A stretch of DNA of 64,000 bases. It comes from Hydrogenophaga aromaticivorans. Lineage in GTDB: Bacteria; Pseudomonadota; Gammaproteobacteria; Burkholderiales; Burkholderiaceae_C. Position 1 is the first letter of the stretch. Every line of letters starts with the position of its first letter. Under the pieces are notes generated by a model. The model saw only the letters and a program-made list of their open reading frames with translations. It ran no database searches and had not been told where the DNA came from. A program made the position numbers and the translations under genes. Shown piece by piece: positions 43,530 to 52,959 of the stretch. The stretch covers positions 124,001 through 188,000 of the forward strand of contig NZ_VYGV01000003.1 in assembly GCF_013387465.1 (NCBI RefSeq), given 5' to 3'.

Positions 43530-44539
43530 CCGAGGGCTCCTGGCAGGGCAGGGTTCGCGGTCTGTCCGCCTGCTTGTCCGCCTTCACGCGAGAACATGAG
43601 CATGATGAATTGACTGTTGTCTGTCAGGGGTCGCAAGTGCATCTGGCTCTCGGGCAGCAGACCCGTCAATCGCTGGTGCTGCACCTGATACACCTGCTGT
43701 CCGGCCCTGGCCAGCACATATGGAAAGCCCAGACGGCTCATGAACTGGCAGATGTCTTCCGATGTGAAGTGACGACAGTGGAAGCCGAATTGGGCCGAGA
43801 AGTCGGCATGGGGAAGGGCTCGCTCATTCGGGACCGACAGGAACACAGGGCCCTTCGTGGAACGGCAGATCTGTGCCAGCAGCGCTTCGCTGTCGGGAAC
43901 GTGTTCAACCGATTCGAAGGAGACCGCGTAGTCGAAAAGTCCGGGCGTCAGTTCGAAAGGAAATACGGCCTGCCCAAACGCCACCAGATGGTTGCCGTAG
44001 TGTCTTTCGGCCAGTTCCACGGCTTCGGTGGAGCCGTCAATCCCGATCACGCGCGATCCGGTCAGGTTGCTGATCATCCGGCTGCCGTACCCGTTGCCGC
44101 AAAAGGCATCCAGTCCTGTGAGGCGGGAGCTGTCCCGGAAGTGGCTGCGCAGCAGCCGGGCAGCCCACGCATACCTGGCACGGTGATCGGCGCGAATGTT
44201 GTGAATATGGGGGGCGGTCTGACGCTCGCCGCTTTCCAGGGAGAAGTCGTGTCCGTCGGTGGGCGCCAAACCCATCTGTTCGGACACACAGAACAGCAGT
44301 TCTTGCCGGACAATTTCATCTTTTGGGGAGAGCACCAGGGCCTTCCAGCTGGCGTCCAGGGCTGCCTCTGCTTGTCCACACGCGCGATGAAGAATCGCTT
44401 GCATCGTTCGCAGCCGGGCATCGTGGGGAAAGCCGTTGATCGCCGCTTGCGCGTCTGGCAGCAAGTCGACGGCCGGCACCTCTTGCGCGCACTGGAGCAA
44501 GTGGGCCAGCGCCTCGTCCGGAAATGAATATGTGTTCAT
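43526..44539 (-). CDS. SAM-dependent methyltransferase with helical N-terminal region
   Basis: The 337-residue protein has a TPR-like helical N-terminus (about 1-95) and a class I methyltransferase domain (about 115-290) with LDAFCGNGYGSRMISNLTGSRVIGIDGS and FDYAVSFESVEHVPDSEALLAQI. Base composition is visibly less GC-rich than the flagellar genes on either side. It overlaps both operon neighbours by 4 bases (ATGA), so the three proteins are probably made in fixed ratio. Confidence 0.82.
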   Translation of the reverse strand: MNTYSFPDEALAHLLQCAQEVPAVDLLPDAQAAINGFPHDARLRTMQAILHRACGQAEAALDASWKALVLSPKDEIVRQELLFCVSEQMGLAPTDGHDFSLESGERQTAPHIHNIRADHRARYAWAARLLRSHFRDSSRLTGLDAFCGNGYGSRMISNLTGSRVIGIDGSTEAVELAERHYGNHLVAFGQAVFPFELTPGLFDYAVSFESVEHVPDSEALLAQICRSTKGPVFLSVPNERALPHADFSAQFGFHCRHFTSEDICQFMSRLGFPYVLARAGQQVYQVQHQRLTGLLPESQMHLRPLTDNSQFIMLMFSREGGQAGGQTANPALPGALG

Positions 44540-45708
44540 GCCACCACCTTGCCAATCTGCCCATAGCCCCAGTCCGCGTTCATGGTTCTGCGCAGCCGAT
44601 CAGGCATCCATTGCGCGACGGCCAGCGATGGCACCGCCTCCAGCGACAGGAGTTCCACCCAGAATGCGGCGTCCAGCCATGAAGGCGCCTGGGAAAGGAG
44701 CGCTCCCGGAAGACCATCGCGAGGGCCATGGTGGGCATCGAAGTCATAGAGACAGGGTTTGAAACGTACTGTCTCCTTGTCGAAATAGCGGGCTTCGAAC
44801 AGGCAACTGGAGTTCAAGGCGGCGATGGTCCGAATGTTGTCCTGTGCCATCAGGTGGTACGCATTGGCGGATGTGAACGCCACAGAGCCGATGTGGCGAA
44901 TGGCACGGACGGAGGGGCTTTCTTGAACGTCATAGGGGTGCGGCTTGAAGTACGCATGCGCATGCGAATAGCACAGCTCGACCAGTTCCTGCAGATGGCT
45001 TTCCAGGCTGCAGAATCCGCCACCCTCGGTTGCGACCAGCGACCGGTCGCCGTGGACCTGTCCGAAGATCACCAGGGAGCCTGGAGCAGCGTCGACCGGT
45101 GCAGGCATCCAGGCCGTCTTGGCCTTGATGTCGGCGGCCCGGCTCAGGATATCGGCTTCCTGAACGGTGTTGAACGATAGCGACCCGTGCAACTCCGGGT
45201 GGTTGGTTCGCATGGCAAAAATCAGGTCCGGCATGAACCGCACAGCATGCAAGACCACATCGATGTAGGGCACCCCCAGTTCCGTCAGGGCGTCCAACAA
45301 CAGGTCGGGCATCTCGTAGCCGATGACCAGCGCATCTTTGACCGTCGGCGCGAGTTGATCGATCAGGGCCTCTGGTGCTGACTTCAGGGATGCCAGGGTC
45401 GTCCAGCTGGCCATGCCCAGTTCAAGCCCCAGCCGGTCGTACAGCGCGGGCGTATCAAAGTAGGTGCTCCTTTTGGGATTGAGTTGCGGATCCCATGTCA
45501 GGGATCTGTGATCGACGCCCAACCGCTCGAGATGTGGCGCGACGTGGGCCTGCAGCCATCGGATGTTTTTCCATGTGGCGCTTTCCCATTCGCTGCCATG
45601 GGCAAAGGGCCGAAGCAGATCGCCGGTGAAAACGACCCGCGTGAACTTGAGTTTTCTGGCTGTGTGCATGTCGGTTGCTCGCGCGTTGGATGCAAAAATC
45701 GGGCGCAT
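44536..45708 (-). CDS. Putative GT-B-type glycosyltransferase or capsule-transferase-like protein
   Basis: I do not recognise a named family with certainty. The 390-residue protein has features of GT-B capsule transferases (KpsC/KpsS-like): AHAYFKPHPYDVQ in the C-terminal half and AALNSSCLFEARYFDKETVRFKP, which resembles the SSVGFEALYFGKPV nucleotide-sugar motif. No signal peptide or membrane segment is seen. The start is ATG 45708; ATG 45669 is an alternative. It lies 45 bases behind the fliA stop, so read-through from the flagellar operon is likely. Confidence 0.55.
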   Translation of the reverse strand: MRPIFASNARATDMHTARKLKFTRVVFTGDLLRPFAHGSEWESATWKNIRWLQAHVAPHLERLGVDHRSLTWDPQLNPKRSTYFDTPALYDRLGLELGMASWTTLASLKSAPEALIDQLAPTVKDALVIGYEMPDLLLDALTELGVPYIDVVLHAVRFMPDLIFAMRTNHPELHGSLSFNTVQEADILSRAADIKAKTAWMPAPVDAAPGSLVIFGQVHGDRSLVATEGGGFCSLESHLQELVELCYSHAHAYFKPHPYDVQESPSVRAIRHIGSVAFTSANAYHLMAQDNIRTIAALNSSCLFEARYFDKETVRFKPCLYDFDAHHGPRDGLPGALLSQAPSWLDAAFWVELLSLEAVPSLAVAQWMPDRLRRTMNADWGYGQIGKVVA

Positions 45709-45753
45709 TCGTCAAAGCAGCGGCAAGACGCGCGTCGACGCCCGAGCCAGACC

Positions 45754-46470
45754 TCAATGCTCCCGCAGCTTGGCGCGCAGGCGGGCGATGGACTGGCTGT
45801 GCAGCTGGCAGATGCGCGATTCGGTCACGCCGAGCACGGCCGCGATTTCCTTCAGGTTCATGTCGTGCTCGTAGTACATGCTCATGATCTGCTGTTCGCG
45901 GTCGGGCAGGACCTTGATCGCGGCCACCAGGGCGGTGCGCATGCGCTGGTCCTGCAGCACGGCCGAGGGCTCGGCATCGGTCTCGCCCATGTGGCGGTCG
46001 AGGAAGCTGTCTTCGTCATCACCGTGGCCGCTGATGTCTTCCAGGTACACCAGCTGCGTGCCGCGCACCTTGGCCAGCAGCGACTGGTAATCCACCAGGG
46101 TCATGCCCAGCTCTTTGGCGATCTCGGATTCCAGCGGTGCGCGGTGCAGCTTCTGCTGCAGGCGGTGCACCGCGCCTTCGATGTCTTTCTGGCTCTTGCG
46201 CGAGCCGCGCGACATCCAGTCGCCCTCGCGCAGTTCGTCGATCATGGCGCCGCGGATGCGCTGGCTGGCAAAGGTCTCGAACTGCACGCCCTGCGCGGGC
46301 TCGAAGCGGGCGATGGCTTCGGTCAGGCCGATCATGCCGACCTGGATCAGGTCGTCGATCTCCACGCTGGGCGGCAGCTTGGCGATCATGTGGTGCGCCA
46401 GCCGGCGCACCAGCGGGCTGTATTTGCGCAACTGGTCGTCCCGGTTGAGGGTGCCTTTGGCGGTGTACAT
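45754..46470 (-). CDS. fliA: Flagellar sigma factor FliA (sigma-28)
   Basis: The 238-residue protein has sigma regions 2 (YSPLVRRLAHHMIAKLPPSVEIDDLIQVGMIGL), 3 and 4 (LPDREQQIMSMYYEHDMNLKEIAAVLGVTESRICQLHSQSIARLR). It directs RNA polymerase to late flagellar and chemotaxis genes and is held by FlgM. ATG 46470 is the family-typical start; the open frame continues upstream but only as antisense or overlap reading. It ends the flhB-flhA-flhF-flhG-like operon. Confidence 0.97.
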   Translation of the reverse strand: MYTAKGTLNRDDQLRKYSPLVRRLAHHMIAKLPPSVEIDDLIQVGMIGLTEAIARFEPAQGVQFETFASQRIRGAMIDELREGDWMSRGSRKSQKDIEGAVHRLQQKLHRAPLESEIAKELGMTLVDYQSLLAKVRGTQLVYLEDISGHGDDEDSFLDRHMGETDAEPSAVLQDQRMRTALVAAIKVLPDREQQIMSMYYEHDMNLKEIAAVLGVTESRICQLHSQSIARLRAKLREH

Positions 46471-46475
46471 CGTCG

Positions 46476-47285
46476 TCAACTCCAGGGTGTGTGGGCGGCC
46501 AGCTGGCGGGCGCCCGGGGCAGTGTGGCGCTGACCGCGCTGCCCTTCGTGGGTGTGCAAGTGTTCGGTGACGGGCATGACCTGCGCGCTCGCTTGCACGC
46601 GCGTGGCCCAGTTCTCCAGCGGCCAGGTGTCGACCGCGTAGCCGAGGTGGCGCCGGGCGCAATCGGTCACCGCCTGCACCACCTGCTGCAGCGGGGCCTG
46701 CGCGGGCTCCAGATCGTGGTCCAGCGGCGCGAGCACGGGCGACAGCCCGGCACCGTGCAGCAGCTTGAGTGAGCCGTAGGCGTCGATGCTGGCCTGGGCC
46801 TGGGGCAGCACGGGCACCAGCGCGCGCGCCTGCGACCCTTTGAGCAGCGAAGCCAGCTGCATGGCGGGTGCGTACAGCAGCACCAGGGTACCCGGGGAAA
46901 AAGGCACCAGCAGGCGCGCAAGCGCCACCGAGGCTCCCGCCGCGCGGGCGGTCAGCTGCAGGGTCTGCAGGCCATGTGCACCGGGCATGACCAGCCATTC
47001 CGCCCCTTCGGGTGCGCGGCCCAGACCAGCGATGGAAGGGTCCTGCAGCACGTGCTGCAAGCCGAGGTGGCCGCCATCGTTGCCGCGGCGCGGTGTCGAT
47101 TCGCTGGCCGTGCCATCGATGATGACGGCCTGGTGTCCGAGGGCACCGAGGTGGGTGGCGAGCGTGCAGAGCAGCTCGTAGGCCCGCGCCGGCTGCGCCG
47201 TGCTGGCGACCGGCATCATGGCCGGGCCGTTGGGGGGTGTTTCGGAGCGCAGGCCGGCGGCCTGGTCCCAGCCAAATTCAAACAT
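46476..47285 (-). CDS. Degenerate MinD/FlhG-like protein without P-loop
   Basis: The 269-residue protein sits exactly where FlhG (FleN/YlxH) lies, between flhF and fliA. It keeps ParA/MinD-like landmarks, such as YELLCTLATHLGALGHQAVIIDG, a GLQHVL...LVMPGAHGLQTL stretch, and QASIDAYGSLKLLHGAGLSP (compare SLTDAYALIKLL of MinD). No KGGVGKT-type P-loop is present at the N-terminus or elsewhere, so ATP binding is not expected. FlhG normally limits flagellar number with FlhF. It overlaps the flhF 3' end by 8 bases. The call rests on position and partial motifs. Confidence 0.6.
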   Translation of the reverse strand: MFEFGWDQAAGLRSETPPNGPAMMPVASTAQPARAYELLCTLATHLGALGHQAVIIDGTASESTPRRGNDGGHLGLQHVLQDPSIAGLGRAPEGAEWLVMPGAHGLQTLQLTARAAGASVALARLLVPFSPGTLVLLYAPAMQLASLLKGSQARALVPVLPQAQASIDAYGSLKLLHGAGLSPVLAPLDHDLEPAQAPLQQVVQAVTDCARRHLGYAVDTWPLENWATRVQASAQVMPVTEHLHTHEGQRGQRHTAPGARQLAAHTPWS

Positions 47286-48810
47286 GGGACGCTCCCAGGT
47301 CGAGGCCGCGGGACGAGGCCTGCGAGTAATAGAAACCCATGTCGGTGGAGACCGGGTCGTAGGCGGACTTGCCTTCGGTGCCCATGGACATGCGCACCAT
47401 CGACGCGGCGTCGGGGTTCTGCCAGTCCTCGGGCACGCGCTGGCCGTTGGCCACACCGCGCAGGACCACCTGGTGGCGGATCAGGGCATCGATGGCCGGG
47501 CCGAGCTTGACGGCTTCGTCCACCTTGGAGAGCACCACGCCGTGCAGCGTGCTGGACTTGAAGGCGGTGAGCACGTCGTCGAGCGTGTCGCCGTGCGAGC
47601 CGGCGTTGAGCACCAGGGTCTTCTTGACCTTGGGCACGTCGAGCACGTCGAGCATGTCCTGGATGCGCTGGTCGCGCTGGCCCAGGCCCGCGGTGTCGAT
47701 GATCACCATGCGCTTGTTGGCCAGCAGGTTGAGCAGGTCCATCAGCGCCGCGCGGTCGTGTGCCAGGTGGGCCACGACACCGAGCATGCGGCCGTAGGCG
47801 CGCAGCTGTTCGTAGCCCGAGACGCGGTAGGTGTCGAGCGTGATCATGCCCACGCTGCCGGCGCCGTATTGTTTGACGCACTGGGCGGCGAGCTTGGCGG
47901 CGGTGGTGGTCTTGCCGACACCGGTGGCACCGATCAGGGAGACCACGCCACCTTCGTCGCACAGGCCGGCGCCAGGGGCGGCGGTCTTCAGGTTGCGGCT
48001 GAGCACGTCCATCAGCCAACGCATGGCTTCGGGCGCGGCGCTGTCGGCGGGCACCCGTTCGAGCACGGCGCGCGACATGGCGGGTGAATAGCCGGCGCGG
48101 ATGAGCTTGAGCATCAGCTGCGACTGGATCGGATTCTGCTTGGACGAACCGAGCCAGGCCAGGGTGTTGAAGCGCTCTTCGATCATGTCCTTGAGCGCCG
48201 AGAGTTCCACCGCCACGCTCGGGCCGCTGTGTTCCGCCTGGCGCTGCGGCGACAGCGAGTCTTCCCAGCTGGGCTGGACCACCGCGCGGGTGCGGATGGG
48301 CGGTGGCGAGGCATCGGCGCGGGACTTGGCCACGGCGTTTTCGTTGAAACGCTGCACCGGCACCTGGATCTGTGAGGCCGCGCGCGGTTCGGCGGCCAAG
48401 CGCCGCGGCTCGGGAGCCACGGCGGTCTGGGGGGCTTGCGGCGCCACCGGCTCGCCCGAGAGGGCGGCGCGGCGTTTGCGCAGCATGCGCTCGCGAACGT
48501 ATTCCTGGAACGACAGCGTGCTCATGGACAGCGCTTCGGTGTCCTCTTCCACCGAGTCGGAACCCGGTGGCAGGGGCTGCGCCGAGCGGCCGGCCGAAGG
48601 CCGGGTCACGATGGGCGGCAGGCGCTCGCCACGGTCAGCCTGCGGGGCTTGAGGGGCCATCGGGGCCAGGCTCTCTTCGGCCGCGGCCATGACCTCGAAA
48701 CCGTCCCCGGTGGAACGCGACGAGAGGATCACGGCGCTGTCGCCGAAGGCGTTGCGCGCCTTGGCCATGGCTTCGCGCGAGGTCGGTGCGGTGAATCGCT
48801 GGATGTTCAT
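47278..48810 (-). CDS. flhF: Flagellar SRP-like GTPase FlhF
   Basis: The 510-residue protein has an N-terminal B-domain (MNIQRFTAPTSREAMAKARNAFGDSAVILSSR), a Pro/Ala-rich linker (about 60-190) and a C-terminal SRP-type GTPase NG domain with P-loop GATGVGKTTTA (from 294), TLDTYRVSGYEQLRAYG and IIDTAGLGQRD. FlhF places the flagellum, usually at the pole. It overlaps flhA by 4 bases. Confidence 0.95.
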   Translation of the reverse strand: MNIQRFTAPTSREAMAKARNAFGDSAVILSSRSTGDGFEVMAAAEESLAPMAPQAPQADRGERLPPIVTRPSAGRSAQPLPPGSDSVEEDTEALSMSTLSFQEYVRERMLRKRRAALSGEPVAPQAPQTAVAPEPRRLAAEPRAASQIQVPVQRFNENAVAKSRADASPPPIRTRAVVQPSWEDSLSPQRQAEHSGPSVAVELSALKDMIEERFNTLAWLGSSKQNPIQSQLMLKLIRAGYSPAMSRAVLERVPADSAAPEAMRWLMDVLSRNLKTAAPGAGLCDEGGVVSLIGATGVGKTTTAAKLAAQCVKQYGAGSVGMITLDTYRVSGYEQLRAYGRMLGVVAHLAHDRAALMDLLNLLANKRMVIIDTAGLGQRDQRIQDMLDVLDVPKVKKTLVLNAGSHGDTLDDVLTAFKSSTLHGVVLSKVDEAVKLGPAIDALIRHQVVLRGVANGQRVPEDWQNPDAASMVRMSMGTEGKSAYDPVSTDMGFYYSQASSRGLDLGASHV

Positions 48811-50888
48811 GCTGCAAGCTCCCCAAGAATCGGGCCGATACGGATGAGGTGGGTTTCAGGAATCTCGCTGTGGGCGAGCACCTGGAGGCGGGGCGCCGCG
48901 CGCCGCAGGAGGCGCGCCATGGCGTTGCGGATCGCGTCGGGCACCAGCAGGCAGGCGGGCACGCCCTTTTCTTCCTGCTTGTTGGCGATGTCGGTGGCGG
49001 ACTTGCTGAGCATCTCGGCCACGCCGGGGTCCAGCGCGCCACCGGCGGCACCGGAAAGGGCCTGCATCAGCAAACGCTCCAGACCGGGTTCGATGGCGAT
49101 CACTTCGAGTTCTTTCACCGGGCCGTAGATCTGCTGCACGATGGCCGGGGCCAGCGCCATGCGCACACGGCGGGCCAGCTCGACCGGGTCGGTGGTGACG
49201 GTGGCGTGTTCGGCGATGGCTTCGATGATGGTGCGGATGTCGCGCACGTGCACCGACTCTTCCAGCAGCAGCTGCAGCACTTTCTGGAAGGTGGCGATGG
49301 AGATCATCTTGGGAACGACTTCTTCGATCAGTTTCGGGGCCAGGCGGGTCACGTGTTCGACCAGGTCCTGGGTCTCCGTCCGGCTGAGCAATCTCGCGGC
49401 CTGGACTTGCATCAAGTGTGAAAGATGCGTGGCCAGCACGGTCTCGGAATCAACCACGGTAAAACCCGCCATTTGCGCGTTCTCACGTTGTTTGTCTTCG
49501 ATCCAGTGCGCCGGCAGGCCGAAGGCGGGATCGGTGGTCGGGGTGCCGATGAGCGGGGTGCCGATGCCGCCCGGATCGATGGCCAGGAACATGCCGGGGA
49601 ACACCTCGCCCTCGCCCACCACCACGCCGCGCAGCGTGATGCGGTAGGCGCTGGGACGAAGTTCCAGGTTGTCGCGCACGTGCACGGCCGGCGGCAGGAA
49701 GCCCACTTCCTGGGCGAATTTCTTGCGCACGCCCTTGATGCGCGTGAGCAGGTCGCCCTGGCGGGTCTTGTCGACCATGGCGATCAGTCGGTAGCCCAGC
49801 TCCAGGCCCAGCAGGTCGACCGGCTGCAGGTCGTCCCAGGTGGCTTCGCCGTCGTTGGCGGCGGGGGCCTCGTCCGCCACCGGTGCGGGCATGCTTTCTT
49901 CCTTGAAACGCCACCAGGCGATGCCGCCGAAGATGAGCGCGAAGCTCAGGAACACCGCGTGCGGCATGCCGGGCACGATGCCGAGCATGAACAGCACGGC
50001 GGCGGTGATGCCCACGACTTTGCTGGAAAGGAACATCTGGCCGACGATCTGGCCGCCCAGGTCGGCGTCCTTGCCCACGCGCGAAACCACCATGGCCGCG
50101 GCGACCGAGATCAGCAGCGAGGGAATCTGCGCCACCAGCGCGTCACCGACGGCCAGCAGGATGTAGCTGTCAGCGGCTTCACCGGCGCCCAGGCCGTGTT
50201 GCACCATGCCGATGATCAGGCCGCCGATGATGTTGATGAACAGGATGATGATGCCGGCGATGGCGTCGCCGCGCACGAACTTGGAAGCACCGTCCATGGA
50301 GCCGAAAAACTCGGCCTCTTCGCCCACTTCGAGGCGACGGCGCTTGGCTTCCTTCTCGTCGATCAGGCCCGCGCCCAGGTCGGCGTCGATCGCCATCTGC
50401 TTGCCGGGCATGGCGTCCAGGGTGAAGCGCGCCGACACCTCGGCGATGCGCTCCGAGCCCTTGGTGATCACCACGAAGTTGATCACCACCAGGATCGCGA
50501 AGACGATGAAGCCGACGGCGAAATTGCCGCCGATCAGGAAGTGGCCAAAGGCCTCGATCACGGCACCGGCCGCACCCGGGCCGGTGTGACCTTCGAGCAG
50601 CACGACGCGGGTGGACGCCACGTTGAGCGACAGGCGCAGCAGCGTGGTGAGCAGCAGCACCGTGGGGAAGACCGAGAAGTCGAGCGGTCGGCGCATGTAG
50701 GCCGAGACCATCATCACCACCAGCGCGAGCGCGATGTTGAGCGTGAAGAAGGTGTCGAGCAGCCAGGGCGGCAGCGGCAGCACCATCATCGACAGCACGG
50801 TGATCACCAGCATGGGCGCGGCCAGGCCGTTGAGCCAGGCCGCATGACGGGCGGACCACTGCTGCAGGAACTTCAGTTGGGCGTTCAT
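48807..50888 (-). CDS. flhA: Flagellar export gate protein FlhA
   Basis: The 693-residue protein has eight N-terminal membrane segments and the FHIPEP signature region (LRLSLNVASTRVVLLEGHTGPGAAG and VKGSERIAEVSARFTLDAMPGKQMAIDADL type motifs), then a soluble C-terminal domain (about 350-690) that docks export chaperones. It forms the export-gate ring with FlhB. It overlaps flhB and flhF by 4 bases each. Confidence 0.97.
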   Translation of the reverse strand: MNAQLKFLQQWSARHAAWLNGLAAPMLVITVLSMMVLPLPPWLLDTFFTLNIALALVVMMVSAYMRRPLDFSVFPTVLLLTTLLRLSLNVASTRVVLLEGHTGPGAAGAVIEAFGHFLIGGNFAVGFIVFAILVVINFVVITKGSERIAEVSARFTLDAMPGKQMAIDADLGAGLIDEKEAKRRRLEVGEEAEFFGSMDGASKFVRGDAIAGIIILFINIIGGLIIGMVQHGLGAGEAADSYILLAVGDALVAQIPSLLISVAAAMVVSRVGKDADLGGQIVGQMFLSSKVVGITAAVLFMLGIVPGMPHAVFLSFALIFGGIAWWRFKEESMPAPVADEAPAANDGEATWDDLQPVDLLGLELGYRLIAMVDKTRQGDLLTRIKGVRKKFAQEVGFLPPAVHVRDNLELRPSAYRITLRGVVVGEGEVFPGMFLAIDPGGIGTPLIGTPTTDPAFGLPAHWIEDKQRENAQMAGFTVVDSETVLATHLSHLMQVQAARLLSRTETQDLVEHVTRLAPKLIEEVVPKMISIATFQKVLQLLLEESVHVRDIRTIIEAIAEHATVTTDPVELARRVRMALAPAIVQQIYGPVKELEVIAIEPGLERLLMQALSGAAGGALDPGVAEMLSKSATDIANKQEEKGVPACLLVPDAIRNAMARLLRRAAPRLQVLAHSEIPETHLIRIGPILGELAA

Positions 50889-52045
50889 TCAGCAACCTCC
50901 GGGGCAGGCTTCTTCTTGAAGTGGGGATCGAGCTCGGGCGGCACCTGTGGCGTGGGCATGTCGCCGGGCATGGCACCGCGGCCGGCCATGGCGGCCTTGA
51001 GCTGGTACACGTAGGCCAGCACCTGCGCCACCGCGGTGTACAGGGCCGAGGGAATCTCGTCGTCGATCTCGGCGTGGGCGTACAGCGCGCGCGCCAGCAT
51101 GGGCGCCTGCAGCACCGGGATCTTGTGCGCCTTGGCCACATCGCGGATCTTCAGCGCCAGCAGGTCGGCGCCCTTGGCGATGACGCGCGGCGCGCTCATG
51201 GAGGCGTCGTCGTACCGGATGGCGACGGCGTAGTGGGTCGGGTTCATGACCACCAGGTCGGCCCGGGGCACCGCACCGATGCTGTTGCGCTGGGCCATCT
51301 CGCGCTGGCGCTGCCGACGCTTGCCCTTCATGTGCGGATCGCCTTCGCTCTCCTTGTGCTCGCGCTTGACCTCTTCGAGCGACATGCGCAGGCGGTGACC
51401 GTGCAGGAATTTCTGGAGCGGCACGTCCACCAGGGCCACCGCGGTGACCACCAGCAGCAGAAAGCCCACGCCCGCGCTCATCCAGGCGCCGAGCTGACCG
51501 AGCGCGCCTTCCAGCGGACGCAGCAGCAGGGTGCCAAAGGCCTGCACATGCGATGAAATGAACTGCCAGGCGACCACGCCCAGCACGGCCGTGATGGCGG
51601 TGAGCTTGACCGTCTCGACCAGCTGCTGGCGCGAGAACATGCGTCCAAACCCCGCCAGCGGGCTGAGGCGGCTCAGGTCGGGTGTCATGGGCTTGGTGCT
51701 CAGCGCCCAGCTGCCCGAAGCGAACGCCACGCCGATGGCCAGCGCGACCATCAGCAGGCCCATCGGCAGGTAGAGCATGAGCCCCTGGCCAAAGACCCCC
51801 GTCAGCCGCTCGACCACCATCTGCGGCTGCTGCAGCGCCTGGTGGTCAAAGTGCAGTTGTTGCTGCAGGTTGGTCCGCAACTGTTCAAAGCCCATGGGCA
51901 GCAGCACCATCAGCAACACCGCGCCGCCACCGAGCACCGACAGGTTGGACAGGTCCTTGGAACGCGCCACCTGGCCATCGTCGCGGGCCTTCTTCAGGCG
52001 CTGCGCGGTGGCGGGTAGGTTCTTGTCCTGACTGGAAGAGTCCAT
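50885..52045 (-). CDS. flhB: Flagellar export specificity switch protein FlhB
   Basis: The 386-residue protein has four membrane segments (within 35-210) and a cytoplasmic domain with the autocleavage site NPTH at 268-271 in LVVMNPTHYAVAIRY. Self-cleavage there switches export from rod/hook to filament subunits. The C-terminal tail is Pro/Lys-rich. It is the first gene of the leftward flhB-flhA-flhF operon, with its promoter expected in 52046-52215. Confidence 0.97.
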   Translation of the reverse strand: MDSSSQDKNLPATAQRLKKARDDGQVARSKDLSNLSVLGGGAVLLMVLLPMGFEQLRTNLQQQLHFDHQALQQPQMVVERLTGVFGQGLMLYLPMGLLMVALAIGVAFASGSWALSTKPMTPDLSRLSPLAGFGRMFSRQQLVETVKLTAITAVLGVVAWQFISSHVQAFGTLLLRPLEGALGQLGAWMSAGVGFLLLVVTAVALVDVPLQKFLHGHRLRMSLEEVKREHKESEGDPHMKGKRRQRQREMAQRNSIGAVPRADLVVMNPTHYAVAIRYDDASMSAPRVIAKGADLLALKIRDVAKAHKIPVLQAPMLARALYAHAEIDDEIPSALYTAVAQVLAYVYQLKAAMAGRGAMPGDMPTPQVPPELDPHFKKKPAPEVAE

Positions 52046-52218
52046 GGTGCTGACACATCGGGTTGATGGGTCAGATTGTGGAAGTCAGGGGGAAAAACTA
52101 AAGGGCGATAAAGCCCCCTTGGGCCCCGCTTTTCCGGGAGCGGCAGCCAGAAAACAGCGGCCCCAAAAGCCCTCAAATGAGCAGGCACCTCACCGGAGCA
52201 AAATGCCCAAGCCCAGAA

Positions 52219-52310
52219 CACGGCGGAACCGGCTTCGCCGGGCCGCTCGTGTTGCCCCTTGAGGAGCGGAGCTGGCTACACGGAGTGAGCCAGCGATGGG
52301 GGTGGGCCCA
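52219..52310 (-). repeat. Stop-anchored intergenic element, copy 8
   Basis: On the minus strand it begins 15 bases after the cheZ stop with CCCACCCCCATCGCTGGC, then a diverged CTCCTCAAGGGG block, GCCCGGCGAAGCCGG and the GGTTCCGCCGTGTTCTGGG tail. Confidence 0.75.
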
Positions 52311-52325
52311 TCCTCAGAGTTTGGG

Positions 52326-52940
52326 CTAAAAGCCCAAACTCGCCAACAGGTCGTCCACCTGCGCCTGGTCGCTCACCACATCGGTCCGACCCTCGGGGGC
52401 GACCACCGGGCCGTCGAGCTCCAGCACCTTGTCCTGACCCGGCACACCACACGGCGCGGATTGCAGCAACAGCGCCAGCAACTGCTCCTCGATGGTGGAC
52501 GCGAGCTGGACCACACGGGCGATCACCTGGCCGGTGAGGTCGTGAAAGTCCTGCGCCATCATGATTTCGGTCAGCCGGGCGTCGGACTTTTCGCTGTTCT
52601 GCACCACCTCGTTGGACCACTTGAGCAACTCGGGCATGGCCGTGGAAAGCCCCGGCACGGTGCTGATCGAGTCCACCAGCTGGCGACCCCGGCGCGTGAT
52701 CTGGGCCTGCTCGGCCTTGGCACCCTCCACGTGGTTGAGCACCTTGTCGGCGGCCTCGCCGGTGAGGCGGGCGATGTAGGACAGGCGGCTCTGCGCATCG
52801 GGCAGCTGGTCGACCGTGCCCTTGAGCTTGTCGGTGTAGCCGAGCTCTTTGAGCGCGTCGTGCAGCTGGCGCGTGATGCTGCCGAGCTGCTGGAACATTT
52901 CGGGGCTGCCTTGGCTGTCTTGAACGTTGTCGCTGCTCAT
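52326..52940 (-). CDS. cheZ: CheY-P phosphatase CheZ
   Basis: The 204-residue helical protein removes phosphate from CheY. The active-site helix MMAQDFHDLTGQVIARVVQL is present and the C-terminal peptide QAQVDDLLASLGF is the CheY-docking end. It follows cheY by 19 bases. No cheA, cheW or receptor genes are in the window. Confidence 0.96.
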   Translation of the reverse strand: MSSDNVQDSQGSPEMFQQLGSITRQLHDALKELGYTDKLKGTVDQLPDAQSRLSYIARLTGEAADKVLNHVEGAKAEQAQITRRGRQLVDSISTVPGLSTAMPELLKWSNEVVQNSEKSDARLTEIMMAQDFHDLTGQVIARVVQLASTIEEQLLALLLQSAPCGVPGQDKVLELDGPVVAPEGRTDVVSDQAQVDDLLASLGF

Positions 52941-52959
52941 GCTGAACTCCCTGACAGGC

